Of a stretch of DNA of 64,000 nt, positions 1 to 8,847 are shown one piece after another. Position 1 is the first letter of the stretch. Each line of letters begins with the position of its first letter. The position numbers and the translations under genes were made by a program. Origin of the DNA: Suilimivivens sp045586385 (lineage in GTDB: Bacteria > Bacillota > Clostridia > Lachnospirales > Lachnospiraceae). The stretch covers positions 46,428-110,427 of the forward strand of contig JAZNAE010000033.1 of NCBI GenBank assembly GCA_045586385.1. The letters run 5' to 3'. A model generated the notes under the pieces. It made no database searches. It saw only the letters and a program-made list of their open reading frames with translations, and was not told the DNA's origin.

Positions 1-1418
1 TCAAAAATAAAGAAGTAACGGTTATGGATGCAACCAAAGCAGTTCTTGAGCAGATTGAAAAGACAGAAGGCACCTATAATTGTTATGTGACAGTAGATAG
101 GGAAGGTGCTATTAAGCAGGCAGAAGAAGTGCAGGCCAAGATTGATACAGGAGAACTTACCGGACCTCTTGCAGGTGTACCGGTTGCCATTAAGGACAAT
201 ATATGTACAGAAGGACTTCTTACAACATGTTCTTCCAAGATTTTAGGAAATTTTGTGCCTACTTTTTCTTCAGAAGCAGTACTGAATCTGCAGAAGGCAG
301 GAGCAGTAATCATCGGCAAAACAAATATGGACGAGTTTGCGATGGGTTCCACCACGGAAACCTCTGCCTTCGGTGAGACCAGAAATCCATGGAATTCTGA
401 CCATGTACCGGGAGGTTCTTCCGGTGGTAGTGCGGCAGCGGTAGCGGCACAGGAATGCTTTTATGCCCTTGGCTCCGATACCGGCGGCTCCATCAGACAG
501 CCCGCGTCTTTCTGTGGCGTGGTTGGTCTTAAGCCTACTTATGGTACAGTATCCCGTTACGGACTCATTGCTTACGGTTCTTCTTTAGACCAAATCGGAC
601 CTCTTTGCAAGGATGTAACCGACTGTGCGACCATTATGGAAGTTATTGCATCCCATGACGTGAAAGATTCCACTTCCATAAAGAGAGAAGATACAGACTT
701 TACGTCTGCCCTTGTGGACGATGTAAAAGGAATGAAAATCGGACTTCCCAGAGATTACTTTGGAGAAGGACTTGATCCGGAAGTAAAAGAGGCTGTTCTT
801 AAGGCGGCAGAAGTGCTTCGTGAAAGAGGTGCAATTGTTGAAGAATTTGATTTAAGCCTTGTGGACTATGCAATTCCTACTTATTATACCATTGCGGCAG
901 CAGAAGCAAGCTCTAATTTAGAGAGATTTGACGGTATCAAGTATGGATATCGCACAGAAGACTACAAAGGTCTTCACAATATGTATAAAAAATCCCGCTC
1001 CGAAGGTTTTGGCGCGGAAGTAAAGAGAAGAATTATGCTGGGAAGCTTTGTGCTTAGCTCCGGTTATTACGATGCTTACTATCTGAAAGCACTTCGAGTA
1101 AAGGCACTGATTAAGAAAGCATTTGATGAAGCATTTGCGAAGTATGATGTGATTTTGGGACCGGTAGCCCCTACCACAGCACCAAAGCTTGGGAAAAGTT
1201 TATCTGACCCGCTTAAGATGTATCTGGGAGATATCTATACAATCTCTGCTAACTTGGCAGGCCTTCCGGGACTGAGTATTCCTTGCGGTATTGACTCTGC
1301 GGGACTTCCTATCGGACTTCAGTTAATCGGAGATTGCTTTAAAGAAAAGAATTTAATCCGCGCAGCGTATGCTTATGAGCAGGCTAGAGGTGTATTTGGG
1401 CGAAAGGAGGAGAACTAG
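1..1418 (+). CDS. gatA: Glutamyl-tRNA(Gln) amidotransferase subunit A, 5' partial
   Basis: This is the amidase subunit of the GatCAB complex, which converts Glu-tRNA(Gln) (or Asp-tRNA(Asn)) to the amidated form using ammonia from glutamine. The amidase-signature core is clear: VAIKDN with the catalytic Lys near residue 57 of the visible frame, then the glycine/serine stretch GGSSGGSAAAVAA and GSDTGGSIRQPASFCG, which carry the Ser-cisSer-Lys triad. The reading frame is open to the left edge (KNKEVTV precedes the first ATG at 24 and matches the usual GatA N-terminus), so the true start lies upstream of the window and the ATG at 24 is internal. gatB follows with one base between stop and start. 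A gatC would be expected just upstream, outside the window. Since glnS is also present here, the complex may act mainly on Asp-tRNA(Asn); this is inference. Confidence 0.97.
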   Translation, partial: KNKEVTVMDATKAVLEQIEKTEGTYNCYVTVDREGAIKQAEEVQAKIDTGELTGPLAGVPVAIKDNICTEGLLTTCSSKILGNFVPTFSSEAVLNLQKAGAVIIGKTNMDEFAMGSTTETSAFGETRNPWNSDHVPGGSSGGSAAAVAAQECFYALGSDTGGSIRQPASFCGVVGLKPTYGTVSRYGLIAYGSSLDQIGPLCKDVTDCATIMEVIASHDVKDSTSIKREDTDFTSALVDDVKGMKIGLPRDYFGEGLDPEVKEAVLKAAEVLRERGAIVEEFDLSLVDYAIPTYYTIAAAEASSNLERFDGIKYGYRTEDYKGLHNMYKKSRSEGFGAEVKRRIMLGSFVLSSGYYDAYYLKALRVKALIKKAFDEAFAKYDVILGPVAPTTAPKLGKSLSDPLKMYLGDIYTISANLAGLPGLSIPCGIDSAGLPIGLQLIGDCFKEKNLIRAAYAYEQARGVFGRKEEN

Positions 1419-1419
1419 G

Positions 1420-2850
1420 ATGGGAAAGCAGTATGAAACTGTCATTGGCTTGGAAGTGCATGTAGAACTTGCCACCAAAACCAAGATTTTCTGTGGCTGC
1501 TCCACAGAGTTTGGTGGTGCACCCAATACACATACCTGTCCGGTTTGTACCGGTATGCCGGGTTCTCTTCCCGTGCTGAACAAACAGGTACTTGCCTATG
1601 CGGTAGCAGTAGGTCTTGCTACCGATTGTAACATTACCCGGTATTGTAAATTTGACCGTAAAAATTATTTCTATCCCGATAACCCACAGAATTATCAGAT
1701 ATCCCAGTTATATCTGCCTATCTGCCGCGACGGGAAAGTGGAAATTGAGACAGAAAACGGAAAGAAATTGATTGGTATTCATGAGATTCATATGGAAGAG
1801 GATGCAGGAAAACTTGTTCATGATGAATGGACGGACTGCTCCTTGGTCGACTATAACCGTTCCGGCGTACCTCTTATCGAAATTGTATCAGAGCCTGATA
1901 TGAGGAGTGCAGAGGAAGTAATAGCATACCTAGAGAAACTTCGTATGCTTGTGCAGTATTTAGGGGCATCTGACTGTAAGATGCAGGAAGGCTCCATGCG
2001 TGCAGATGTAAACCTTTCCGTAAGGGAAGTAGGGGCTACTGAATATGGTACCCGTACGGAGATGAAAAACTTAAACTCCTTTAGTGCCATTACCAGGGCT
2101 ATTGCCGGTGAGAGAGCACGTCAAATTGACTTGATTGAAGCGGGTGAAAAAGTAGTACAGGAAACCAGAAGATGGGATGATAATGTTGGCAAATCTTATG
2201 CTATGAGAAGCAAGGAAGATGCCCAGGATTACCGTTACTTCCCGGATCCGGACCTGGTGCCTATTGTAGTGACCGAGGAGTTCCTTACAGATATTAAAGC
2301 AAAACAGCCTGAATTCAGGGAAGAAAAGATAGCCCGTTATAAGGAAGAATTTGATATCCCTGATTACGATATTGATATTATTACGGGAAGTAAGCATATG
2401 GCAGATATCTTTGAGGAGACGGTGGCCTTAGGTGCACAGCCGAAAAAGGTTTCCAATTGGCTTATGGTGGAAACATTAAGGCTCCTTAAGGAAAACAATA
2501 TGGACCCTGAAGATATCCGTTTTTCGCCGGAGAATCTTGCAAAATTAATTAAGCTTACTGATGAAAAGGCCATTAACAGCACCGTGGCAAAAGAAGTATT
2601 TGAAGAAATGTTTAAAAATGACATTGACCCTGAAAAATACGTGGAAGATAAAGGCCTTAAAACCGTAAGCGACGAAGGAGCACTCCGTAAGACCGTGGAA
2701 GAGGTGATTGCAAACAATCCCCAGTCTGTAGAGGATTATCGGAACGGTAAAGAGAAAGCAATCGGATTCTTGGTGGGCCAGACCATGAAAGCCATGAAGG
2801 GCAAAGCTGACCCCGGGATGGTGAACCGGTTGCTGAAGGAATTATTATAA
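1420..2850 (+). CDS. gatB: Asp/Glu-tRNA amidotransferase subunit B
   Basis: GatB binds the mischarged tRNA and activates its carboxylate by phosphorylation before GatA-derived ammonia is added. The start YETVIGLEVHVEL, the Cys-rich segment CPVCTGMPGSLPVLN, FDRKNYFYPDNPQNYQISQ, the middle block DYNRSGVPLIEIVSEPDMRS and a C-terminal YqeY-like tail ending in FLVGQTMKAMKGKADP are all family hallmarks. Length (476 aa) is normal. A longer reading from 1369 exists, but the ATG at 1420 follows a strong AAGGAGG box at 1404-1410 and gives the canonical N-terminus. It is translationally coupled to gatA and followed by a strong terminator. Confidence 0.97.
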   Translation: MGKQYETVIGLEVHVELATKTKIFCGCSTEFGGAPNTHTCPVCTGMPGSLPVLNKQVLAYAVAVGLATDCNITRYCKFDRKNYFYPDNPQNYQISQLYLPICRDGKVEIETENGKKLIGIHEIHMEEDAGKLVHDEWTDCSLVDYNRSGVPLIEIVSEPDMRSAEEVIAYLEKLRMLVQYLGASDCKMQEGSMRADVNLSVREVGATEYGTRTEMKNLNSFSAITRAIAGERARQIDLIEAGEKVVQETRRWDDNVGKSYAMRSKEDAQDYRYFPDPDLVPIVVTEEFLTDIKAKQPEFREEKIARYKEEFDIPDYDIDIITGSKHMADIFEETVALGAQPKKVSNWLMVETLRLLKENNMDPEDIRFSPENLAKLIKLTDEKAINSTVAKEVFEEMFKNDIDPEKYVEDKGLKTVSDEGALRKTVEEVIANNPQSVEDYRNGKEKAIGFLVGQTMKAMKGKADPGMVNRLLKELL

Positions 2851-2872
2851 GAATATAGTGATAATTCATTGG

Positions 2873-2903
2873 ACGCGGAAACATGAGTTTTCCGCGTTTT
2901 TTT
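2873..2903 (+). terminator. Intrinsic terminator after gatAB
   Basis: The arms ACGCGGAAA and TTTTCCGCGT enclose a short loop and are followed by a run of seven T. It ends the gatAB transcript. Confidence 0.88.
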
Positions 2904-2921
2904 GTATTTGCACAGAAATAG

Positions 2922-2961
2922 CCGTACTAATGGTATAAAAAATAATATACAAATAGTACGG
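2922..2961. promoter_or_regulatory. Inverted repeat, possible operator of the HTH-TPR/ABC operon
   Basis: A perfect 8-bp inverted repeat, CCGTACTA and TAGTACGG, flanks 24 AT-rich bases that contain TATAAA- and TATACA-like sequences. It lies about 75 bp upstream of the regulator start, where a promoter is expected. Autoregulation by the downstream HTH protein is inference; no binding motif is known to me. Confidence 0.45.
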
Positions 2962-3035
2962 GTGGTGTGTTCACAAACTGTTTTTCAGATGTTACACTAT
3001 GGGAAAGTAAACAAATGATGAATGAGAGGGAACGT

Positions 3036-4073
3036 ATGAAAATAAAATTAGCTGAAAATATAAAGAATTTCAGAAAAGAAAACTCATTTACCCAGGAACA
3101 GCTGGCAGAAATCTTAGGTGTTACGGTTGGTGCTGTCTATAAATGGGAAGCGGGACTATCTACCCCGGAAATCAGATTGATCATGATGCTGGCAGATGTA
3201 TTCGGGGTCTCTGTAGATGTTCTTTTGGGATATGAACAGCAAAATGGTAATGTGGAAAATTGTATTACAAGAATAAAGGAATATGTTGGGAATCAAAATT
3301 TTACAGATGCAGTATCAGAGATAGAAAAAGCCTTAAAAAAATATCCCAACCATTTTGAACTGGTATATACAAGCGGATTGTTTTATCAACTTAAATTTAT
3401 AACAGATAAAGAGGAAGAATCGCTGGAACGTGCCAATGCACTGCTTAGGCATGCCATTACTCTTTTATATCAGAATACGGATAAAAGTATTAATGAAGTA
3501 AGCATTCTGAATTTAATTGCCCAAAATTATTTGCTGGCAGAAAAGACCGAATTGGCACTGGAAAACTTAAAACAGAATAATGTCTGTGGAATCAATAACA
3601 GCCTGATTGGTGTTACCTATGCCAGAATGTTAAAGCAGCCTAAGGAAGCAATGCCGTATCTGACAAAATCCTTTGCAGACTGTCTGGGAGACTTAATTCG
3701 TACAATGACCGGTTATATTTACGTGTACGACGAACTTAAGAATTATGAGATGGAAAAAGAGGCACTCAATTGGTTTGAGACTTTGCTGGACAGTTTAAAA
3801 AAGGATGATGCACAGAATGCATTTACAGACATGATAAAACCGGTGATTCTGGCACAGTCAGCAGTGGCAGAGGCAAAGATGGGACGTGATAAGCAGTCAA
3901 AACGGCTGATAGAAGAAGCATTCAGACTGGCGAAGCAGTTCGATGCAGCACCTGTACATAATTTGCAGGGAATTAAGTTTTTTGAAGAGGAAGAGGATGC
4001 TGTTGTGTATGCGGATATCGGAAATACGGCAATGGAAGCAGTTTGTACACTTTGGGAGGAATTTGAAAAATGA
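3036..4073 (+). CDS. XRE-family HTH regulator with TPR-like C-terminal domain
   Basis: Residues 1-65 form a Cro/CI-type helix-turn-helix (KLAENIKNFRKENSFTQEQL ... VTVGAVYKWEAGLSTPEI). The remaining ~280 residues are helical with TPR-like spacing (EIEKALKKYPNHFELVYTSG, NLIAQNYLLAEKTELALENL). Such HTH-TPR proteins often sense a small ligand or peptide and control a neighbouring transporter. The next gene, an ABC exporter, overlaps its stop codon by four bases, so the two are co-translated. Upstream in-frame starts exist (GTG 2967, ATG 3015), but ATG 3036 has a GAGGGA box at good spacing and gives the usual HTH N-terminus. The ligand is unknown. Confidence 0.85.
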   Translation: MKIKLAENIKNFRKENSFTQEQLAEILGVTVGAVYKWEAGLSTPEIRLIMMLADVFGVSVDVLLGYEQQNGNVENCITRIKEYVGNQNFTDAVSEIEKALKKYPNHFELVYTSGLFYQLKFITDKEEESLERANALLRHAITLLYQNTDKSINEVSILNLIAQNYLLAEKTELALENLKQNNVCGINNSLIGVTYARMLKQPKEAMPYLTKSFADCLGDLIRTMTGYIYVYDELKNYEMEKEALNWFETLLDSLKKDDAQNAFTDMIKPVILAQSAVAEAKMGRDKQSKRLIEEAFRLAKQFDAAPVHNLQGIKFFEEEEDAVVYADIGNTAMEAVCTLWEEFEK

Positions 4074-5773
4074 CAGGAAAGATGTTACGTAAGCAGTTTT
4101 ATAAAGGAAACAAAATAGCATTTGGTGTTGCCGTGTTTTCGGCACTGTTTGTAGGTATGATTAATTTGATGGCATCGTGGCTGATCCAACAGTTTGTGGA
4201 TACAATCTCGGGTGTGGAAGGGGCACTTGCACTGGATGTACTTTCAGTACTTACAGCAGGACTTGTTTTATTGGTTATCGTATTCGGAATGCTGGAATAC
4301 GTCTCTAAGCCGCGGTTTATGAAAAAAGCCATTCAGCAGTACAAAGAATTTGCTTTTGAAACACTGTTAAAGAAAAATATTAATACTTTTAACAAAGAGG
4401 CGGCAGCTTCCTACATATCTGCCCTGTCAAATGATGTGACAAGTATTGAAACCAACTATCTGGGAAAACAGTTTGGTCTGATTACCAGCATTGTTATGTT
4501 TTCGGGAGCATTTGCAATGATGCTTCTGTATAGCCCGCTTCTTACGCTAATTGTGGTTCTTTTGCTAATCTTACCGGTAATAGCCTCTGCAATGGTAGGC
4601 AATAAGATGGAAACAGCGGAACTTAACGTTTCAAAGAAAAATGAGACATTGACGGATACCATTAAGGAAATTATCGGAGGGTTTTCTGTAGTAAAAAGTT
4701 TTAAGGCGGAAAAAGAAGTTTTACAGTTTTTCCTTAACAGCAATGAAGCTGTAGAAGCAGCTAAATGCAAAAAAGAGAAAATAGGCATTATCATCGGTAT
4801 TATCTCCGCAACCGCAGGGTTAATGGCACAGTTAGGTGTTTTTATCGCAGGAGCCTATCTTGCGCTGGCAGGAGAAGGCGTAACGCCCGGTATTGTAATG
4901 GCATTTGTGAATCTCATGAACTTTGTACTGCAGCCCATAGCCACATTGCCGGAAATTTTTGCAAGCCGCAAAGCATCAAAGGCCCTTATGGATAAACTTT
5001 GTGATTCCTTAAATCAAAATGTAAGCAGGGAAAAGAAAGGGGTACTTCAGAAACTTGAAAAAGGAATTACTGTGGAAAACTTATCCTTTTCTTATCAAGA
5101 GGACGAAGAGGTACTAAAAGGAATAGAATTGCAATTAGAGGCAGGGAAAAGTTATGCACTTGTGGGTGCGTCCGGCTGTGGGAAATCGACCTTTATCAAT
5201 ATGCTTTTATCTGCCTATGACCACTATACGGGGAATATCCGGTATGATGATTGCGAATTGCGTGATATGAGTCAGGAGGCTTTGTATGATATGGTTTCTG
5301 CTATTATGCAGAATGTAGTGATATTTAATGCATCCCTGCAGGATAATATAACCATGTTCCGCGACATTCCCGGTGAGGATGTAGAGCAGGCAATTGACGC
5401 AGCCGGATTACGTGCATTTGTTGATGAGCATGGAGATGACTATAGCTGTGGGGAAAACGGAAACCACCTCTCCGGCGGAGAAAGACAGAGAATTTCCATA
5501 GCCAGAAGTCTTTTGCGGAAGGTATCCGTGCTACTTGTAGACGAGGCTACCGCTGCGCTGGATAAGCAGACAGCGTATCAGGTGACAAATGCTATTTTGG
5601 ATATTGAGAATGTAATGAAAGTGGTGATTACCCATTCGCTGGAAGAGAGCCTGCTCAAGCGGTTTGATGAAGTTATTGTTTTAAAGGCAGGCGAAGTAGT
5701 GGAAAAAGGAAGCTTTTGCGACTTGATGGAGAGAAAGGGATATTTCTATTCATTATATACAGTGGCGCAGTAA
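4070..5773 (+). CDS. ABC transporter, fused permease and ATPase (half-exporter)
   Basis: This is a type IV ABC half-transporter of 567 aa: about six membrane helices in residues 15-300, then a nucleotide-binding domain with Walker A GASGCGKST (~365), signature LSGGERQR (~472) and Walker B VLLVDEATAALD (~491). It would work as a homodimer in the cell membrane and most probably exports a small molecule or peptide. It overlaps the HTH-TPR regulator by ATGA, so the pair forms one regulated operon. No peptidase C39 domain is present and no bacteriocin-like precursor is seen nearby, so the substrate cannot be named. Confidence 0.92.
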   Translation: MTGKMLRKQFYKGNKIAFGVAVFSALFVGMINLMASWLIQQFVDTISGVEGALALDVLSVLTAGLVLLVIVFGMLEYVSKPRFMKKAIQQYKEFAFETLLKKNINTFNKEAAASYISALSNDVTSIETNYLGKQFGLITSIVMFSGAFAMMLLYSPLLTLIVVLLLILPVIASAMVGNKMETAELNVSKKNETLTDTIKEIIGGFSVVKSFKAEKEVLQFFLNSNEAVEAAKCKKEKIGIIIGIISATAGLMAQLGVFIAGAYLALAGEGVTPGIVMAFVNLMNFVLQPIATLPEIFASRKASKALMDKLCDSLNQNVSREKKGVLQKLEKGITVENLSFSYQEDEEVLKGIELQLEAGKSYALVGASGCGKSTFINMLLSAYDHYTGNIRYDDCELRDMSQEALYDMVSAIMQNVVIFNASLQDNITMFRDIPGEDVEQAIDAAGLRAFVDEHGDDYSCGENGNHLSGGERQRISIARSLLRKVSVLLVDEATAALDKQTAYQVTNAILDIENVMKVVITHSLEESLLKRFDEVIVLKAGEVVEKGSFCDLMERKGYFYSLYTVAQ

Positions 5774-5831
5774 GAATTTAGAAAGATTTAGAGAAAAAGG
5801 TATTGCTATCTATAAGTTTATGTGTTAGAAT

Positions 5832-5904
5832 ATCCCTCGGTGACGAACATGTGTCTTTGCTAGAAAGACAATCGAAAACATTTGTCCGTCGCAGAGGGAT
5901 TTTT
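5832..5904 (+). promoter_or_regulatory. Long structured leader or terminator before the ACT/hom/lysC cluster
   Basis: A nested stem is visible: ATCCCTC (5832) pairs with GAGGGAT (5894), GACG with CGTC inside it, ACA with TGT next, and an apical hairpin GTCTTT-gctag-AAAGAC closes it. The outer 3' arm runs straight into TTTT. It may simply terminate the ABC operon, or act as an attenuator for the amino-acid genes that begin 23 bases further on. There is no T-box sequence and no recognised lysine-riboswitch core. Confidence 0.6.
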
Positions 5905-5926
5905 GTATGGGCTTATGAGGTAGCTT

Positions 5927-6364
5927 ATGGGAAAACGATATTATGTGGTAAAGGAAGCGGCGGTACCGGAAGTGCTCCTTAAGGTAGTGGAAGCGAAGAA
6001 ACTTTTAGATTCCGGAAAGGTAACTACCATTAATGAAGCAGCTGACCAGGTGGGAATCAGCCGGAGTTCCTTTTATAAGTACAAAGAAGATATATTTGAA
6101 TTTCATGAGCATTCCCAGGGAACAACGATTACACTGACGTTCCAGATGGAGGATGAACCGGGACTTTTATCCGATGTGCTGAAAATTATAGCAGGATTTG
6201 GGGCAAACATTCTGACCATTCATCAGAGCATTCCGATTAGTGGTGTTGCATCTTTAAGTCTTAGCGTACAGGTACTTCCCACAACAGGAAATGTTTCGGA
6301 GATGCTGGAGGCTTTGGAAGGACACCGGGGAGTACGGAAAGTAAAAATATTAGCCAAAGAATAG
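5927..6364 (+). CDS. ACT domain-containing regulatory protein (PheB-like)
   Basis: The protein has a predicted N-terminal helix-turn-helix (TTINEAADQVGISRSSFYKYKEDIFEF, residues ~35-62) followed by an ACT domain (TITLTFQMEDEPGLLSDVLKIIAGFGANILTIHQSI, ~65-145). Members of this UPF0735/PheB-type family commonly sit next to homoserine dehydrogenase in Firmicutes and are thought to sense an amino acid. It is followed after 30 bases by hom, so a role in aspartate-family amino-acid control is likely. Direct DNA binding is inferred from the HTH. Length (145 aa) is normal for the family. Confidence 0.88.
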   Translation: MGKRYYVVKEAAVPEVLLKVVEAKKLLDSGKVTTINEAADQVGISRSSFYKYKEDIFEFHEHSQGTTITLTFQMEDEPGLLSDVLKIIAGFGANILTIHQSIPISGVASLSLSVQVLPTTGNVSEMLEALEGHRGVRKVKILAKE

Positions 6365-6394
6365 GCAATAGGATAAAGAAGAAGGAGAGATATT

Positions 6395-7594
6395 ATGATT
6401 CAGGTAGCAGTTTTTGGATACGGCACAGTAGGAAGCGGTGTTGTAGAAGTAATCGAAAAGAACAAAGCAGAAATTAATAAGAAAGCAGGGGAAGCGTTAA
6501 ATGTTAAGTACATATTGGATTTAAGAGATTTTCCCGGCGATCCTTATGAAAATAAAGTGGTTCATGACGTGGAGGTAATTTTAAACGACCCGGAAGTGCA
6601 GATTATCTGTGAGACGATGGGAGGACTTAAGCCGGCCTATGATTATACAAAGAGAGCACTTTTGGCAGGTAAGAGCGTGTGTACGTCCAATAAGGAACTT
6701 GTGGCAGCACATGGTCCGGAACTGATTCAGATGGCTCATGACAATCAGTGTAATTATTTATTTGAGGCAAGTGTAGGTGGCGGTATTCCGATTATCCGTC
6801 CCATTAACTATTGCTTGACAGCAGAAAAGATTGATGCCATTACAGGTATTTTAAACGGAACCACCAACTATATTTTAACTAAGATGGAAAAAGAAGGTGC
6901 CGATTTTGCAGATGTGCTTAAGGAGGCCCAAGAAAAAGGATATGCGGAAAGAAATCCCGAAGCAGACGTGGAAGGTTATGATGCATGCCGTAAGATAGCA
7001 ATTCTTTCTTCCCTTATGTGTGGTAAGACTGTAAATTATGAAGATATTTATACAGAAGGAATTACAAAGATAACTTCAACCGATTTTATATACGCAAAGG
7101 CTATGAATAAGACCATTAAGCTTCTGGCACAGAGTAAGGAAGAGGATGGTAAGTTTTATGCCATAGTATCTCCTTGCATGATTGGAAAGGATCATCCTCT
7201 TTCCATGGTAAATGATGTGTTTAATGCAGTATTTGTCCACGGAAATATGTTAGGAGACTCCATGTATTACGGAAGAGGAGCAGGAAAGCTTCCTACAGCA
7301 AGTGCAGTAGTTTCTGATGTAGTAGACTGTGCAAGACATATCGGCAAAGAAATAATGTGTTTCTGGGATGCAGAAAAAGTGTCTCTTGCAGGAATCGAAC
7401 AGGCAAGCAGAAAGTTCTTCGTAAGAGTTTCCGCGGATAAAGAAAAGGAAGCAATTGCAGTATTCGAAAGCGTTGCAGTTGTTGAAGCTGATGTTGCCGG
7501 AGAATTTGCGTTTGTAACAGATGTTATGACAGAAAAGACATTTAATGAGAAGGCTGAAAAAGTAGGTATCATCAGCAGAATCAGAATGGAATAA
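6395..7594 (+). CDS. hom: Homoserine dehydrogenase
   Basis: It reduces aspartate semialdehyde to homoserine with NAD(P)H, the branch step to threonine and methionine. The N-terminal Rossmann motif is VFGYGTVGSGVVEVI; the catalytic region carries GGGIPIIRP, GILNGTTNYILTKM and the NPEADVEGYDACRKIAIL motif with the conserved Glu/Asp/Lys residues. The C-terminal ~80 residues are an ACT-like regulatory domain, as in feedback-controlled enzymes. An AGAAGGAGAG box precedes the ATG. The gene lies between the ACT protein and the apgM-like gene in one apparent operon. Confidence 0.96.
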   Translation: MIQVAVFGYGTVGSGVVEVIEKNKAEINKKAGEALNVKYILDLRDFPGDPYENKVVHDVEVILNDPEVQIICETMGGLKPAYDYTKRALLAGKSVCTSNKELVAAHGPELIQMAHDNQCNYLFEASVGGGIPIIRPINYCLTAEKIDAITGILNGTTNYILTKMEKEGADFADVLKEAQEKGYAERNPEADVEGYDACRKIAILSSLMCGKTVNYEDIYTEGITKITSTDFIYAKAMNKTIKLLAQSKEEDGKFYAIVSPCMIGKDHPLSMVNDVFNAVFVHGNMLGDSMYYGRGAGKLPTASAVVSDVVDCARHIGKEIMCFWDAEKVSLAGIEQASRKFFVRVSADKEKEAIAVFESVAVVEADVAGEFAFVTDVMTEKTFNEKAEKVGIISRIRME

Positions 7595-7617
7595 TTTGGC
7601 CTGAAAGGAAATGAGAA

Positions 7618-8826
7618 ATGAGCAACAAAAAATATGTGATTGTCTTAGGCGATGGAATGGCAGATGAGCCGATAGAGAAGCTTGGCGGTAAGACACCACT
7701 TGAGTATGCAAATACACCTACTTTAGATAGGTTAAGTAAATTGTCTGAAGTCGGTATGGTACATACCATTCCGGAGGGGATGAGTCCGGGGTCCGATACA
7801 GCGAATCTTTCCGTGCTTGGATATGATCCCAAGATGTATTATTCGGGACGTTCACCATTGGAGGCACTTAGCATCGGGGTTCCCATGAAGGATTCTGATA
7901 TTGCCCTTCGCTGTAATATTGTTACGATTTCAGAGGAAGATGTACCTTTTGAACAGCAGACCATTATCGATCACAGTTCCGGAGAAATCAGCACGGAGGA
8001 TTGTGCGGTACTTTTGGAAGCGGTAAAGAAAGAATTGCAGGATGAAACCTATCAGTTTTATGTGGGAACCAGTTATCGTCATTGCCTTATCTGGGATAAT
8101 GGAGAAGTGATGAAACTTTCCCAGCCCCATGATGTGTTAGGACAGGTAATCGGACAGTATTTACCTGCCGATGAGCATCTGCTTTACATGATGAAAAAGA
8201 GTTATGAAATATTAAAGGATCATCCTTTAAATATAGAAAGAAAAAAACAGGGATTAAATCCTGCCAATTGCTGTTGGTTTTGGGGTGCCGGAACTAAGCC
8301 TTCCCTTTCTTCCTTTGAGGAAAAGAATGGGTTAAAAGGTATGATGGTTTCTGCAGTTGACTTGCTGAAAGGTATTGCAGTAGGTGCCGGTATGGGAGTG
8401 GCAACGGTAGAAGGCGCCAACGGCGGACTCCATACTAATTACGAAGGTAAGGTACAGGCAGCAGTAGATGCGTTAAAAGGTGAATATGATTTTGTCTATA
8501 TCCATGTAGAGGCACCCGATGAAATGGGGCATCAGGGAAGTGTAGAGAAAAAAGTACAAGCCATTGAGTATCTTGATAGTCGGGTCATTGCACCGCTCAC
8601 CAAAGCACTGGATGAAAGTGCTATGCCGTACAGACTGCTTGTGCTTCCGGATCATCCTACGCCTATCCGTATCAGAACCCATAGTGCGGATAGCGTACCT
8701 TATCTGCTATATGACAGTATGGATTTGAAATCAGGTGATAAGAATTATAGTGAAAAAGAAGCGCGTGAGAGCGGCATCTTTTGTGAAAAGGGTCATACAT
8801 TGATCGATATATTGTTTGAGAAATAA
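7618..8826 (+). CDS. ApgM-type cofactor-independent phosphoglycerate mutase, possible homoserine kinase
   Basis: The sequence belongs to the 2,3-bisphosphoglycerate-independent mutase family of archaeal type (ApgM, alkaline-phosphatase superfamily): KYVIVLGDGMADEP at the N-terminus supplies metal ligands, GMSPGSDTANLSVLGYDP the phosphoryl-acceptor Ser, and VHVEAPDEMGHQGS and VLPDHPTP further ligands. It stands between homoserine dehydrogenase and aspartate kinase, and no thrB is seen in the cluster. In several anaerobes this family is annotated or proposed as an alternative homoserine kinase (ThrB3-like). The fold is secure. The kinase role is inferred from gene order only. Confidence 0.85.
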   Translation: MSNKKYVIVLGDGMADEPIEKLGGKTPLEYANTPTLDRLSKLSEVGMVHTIPEGMSPGSDTANLSVLGYDPKMYYSGRSPLEALSIGVPMKDSDIALRCNIVTISEEDVPFEQQTIIDHSSGEISTEDCAVLLEAVKKELQDETYQFYVGTSYRHCLIWDNGEVMKLSQPHDVLGQVIGQYLPADEHLLYMMKKSYEILKDHPLNIERKKQGLNPANCCWFWGAGTKPSLSSFEEKNGLKGMMVSAVDLLKGIAVGAGMGVATVEGANGGLHTNYEGKVQAAVDALKGEYDFVYIHVEAPDEMGHQGSVEKKVQAIEYLDSRVIAPLTKALDESAMPYRLLVLPDHPTPIRIRTHSADSVPYLLYDSMDLKSGDKNYSEKEARESGIFCEKGHTLIDILFEK

Positions 8827-8847
8827 ATATTGAGGAGAATTAGGATT

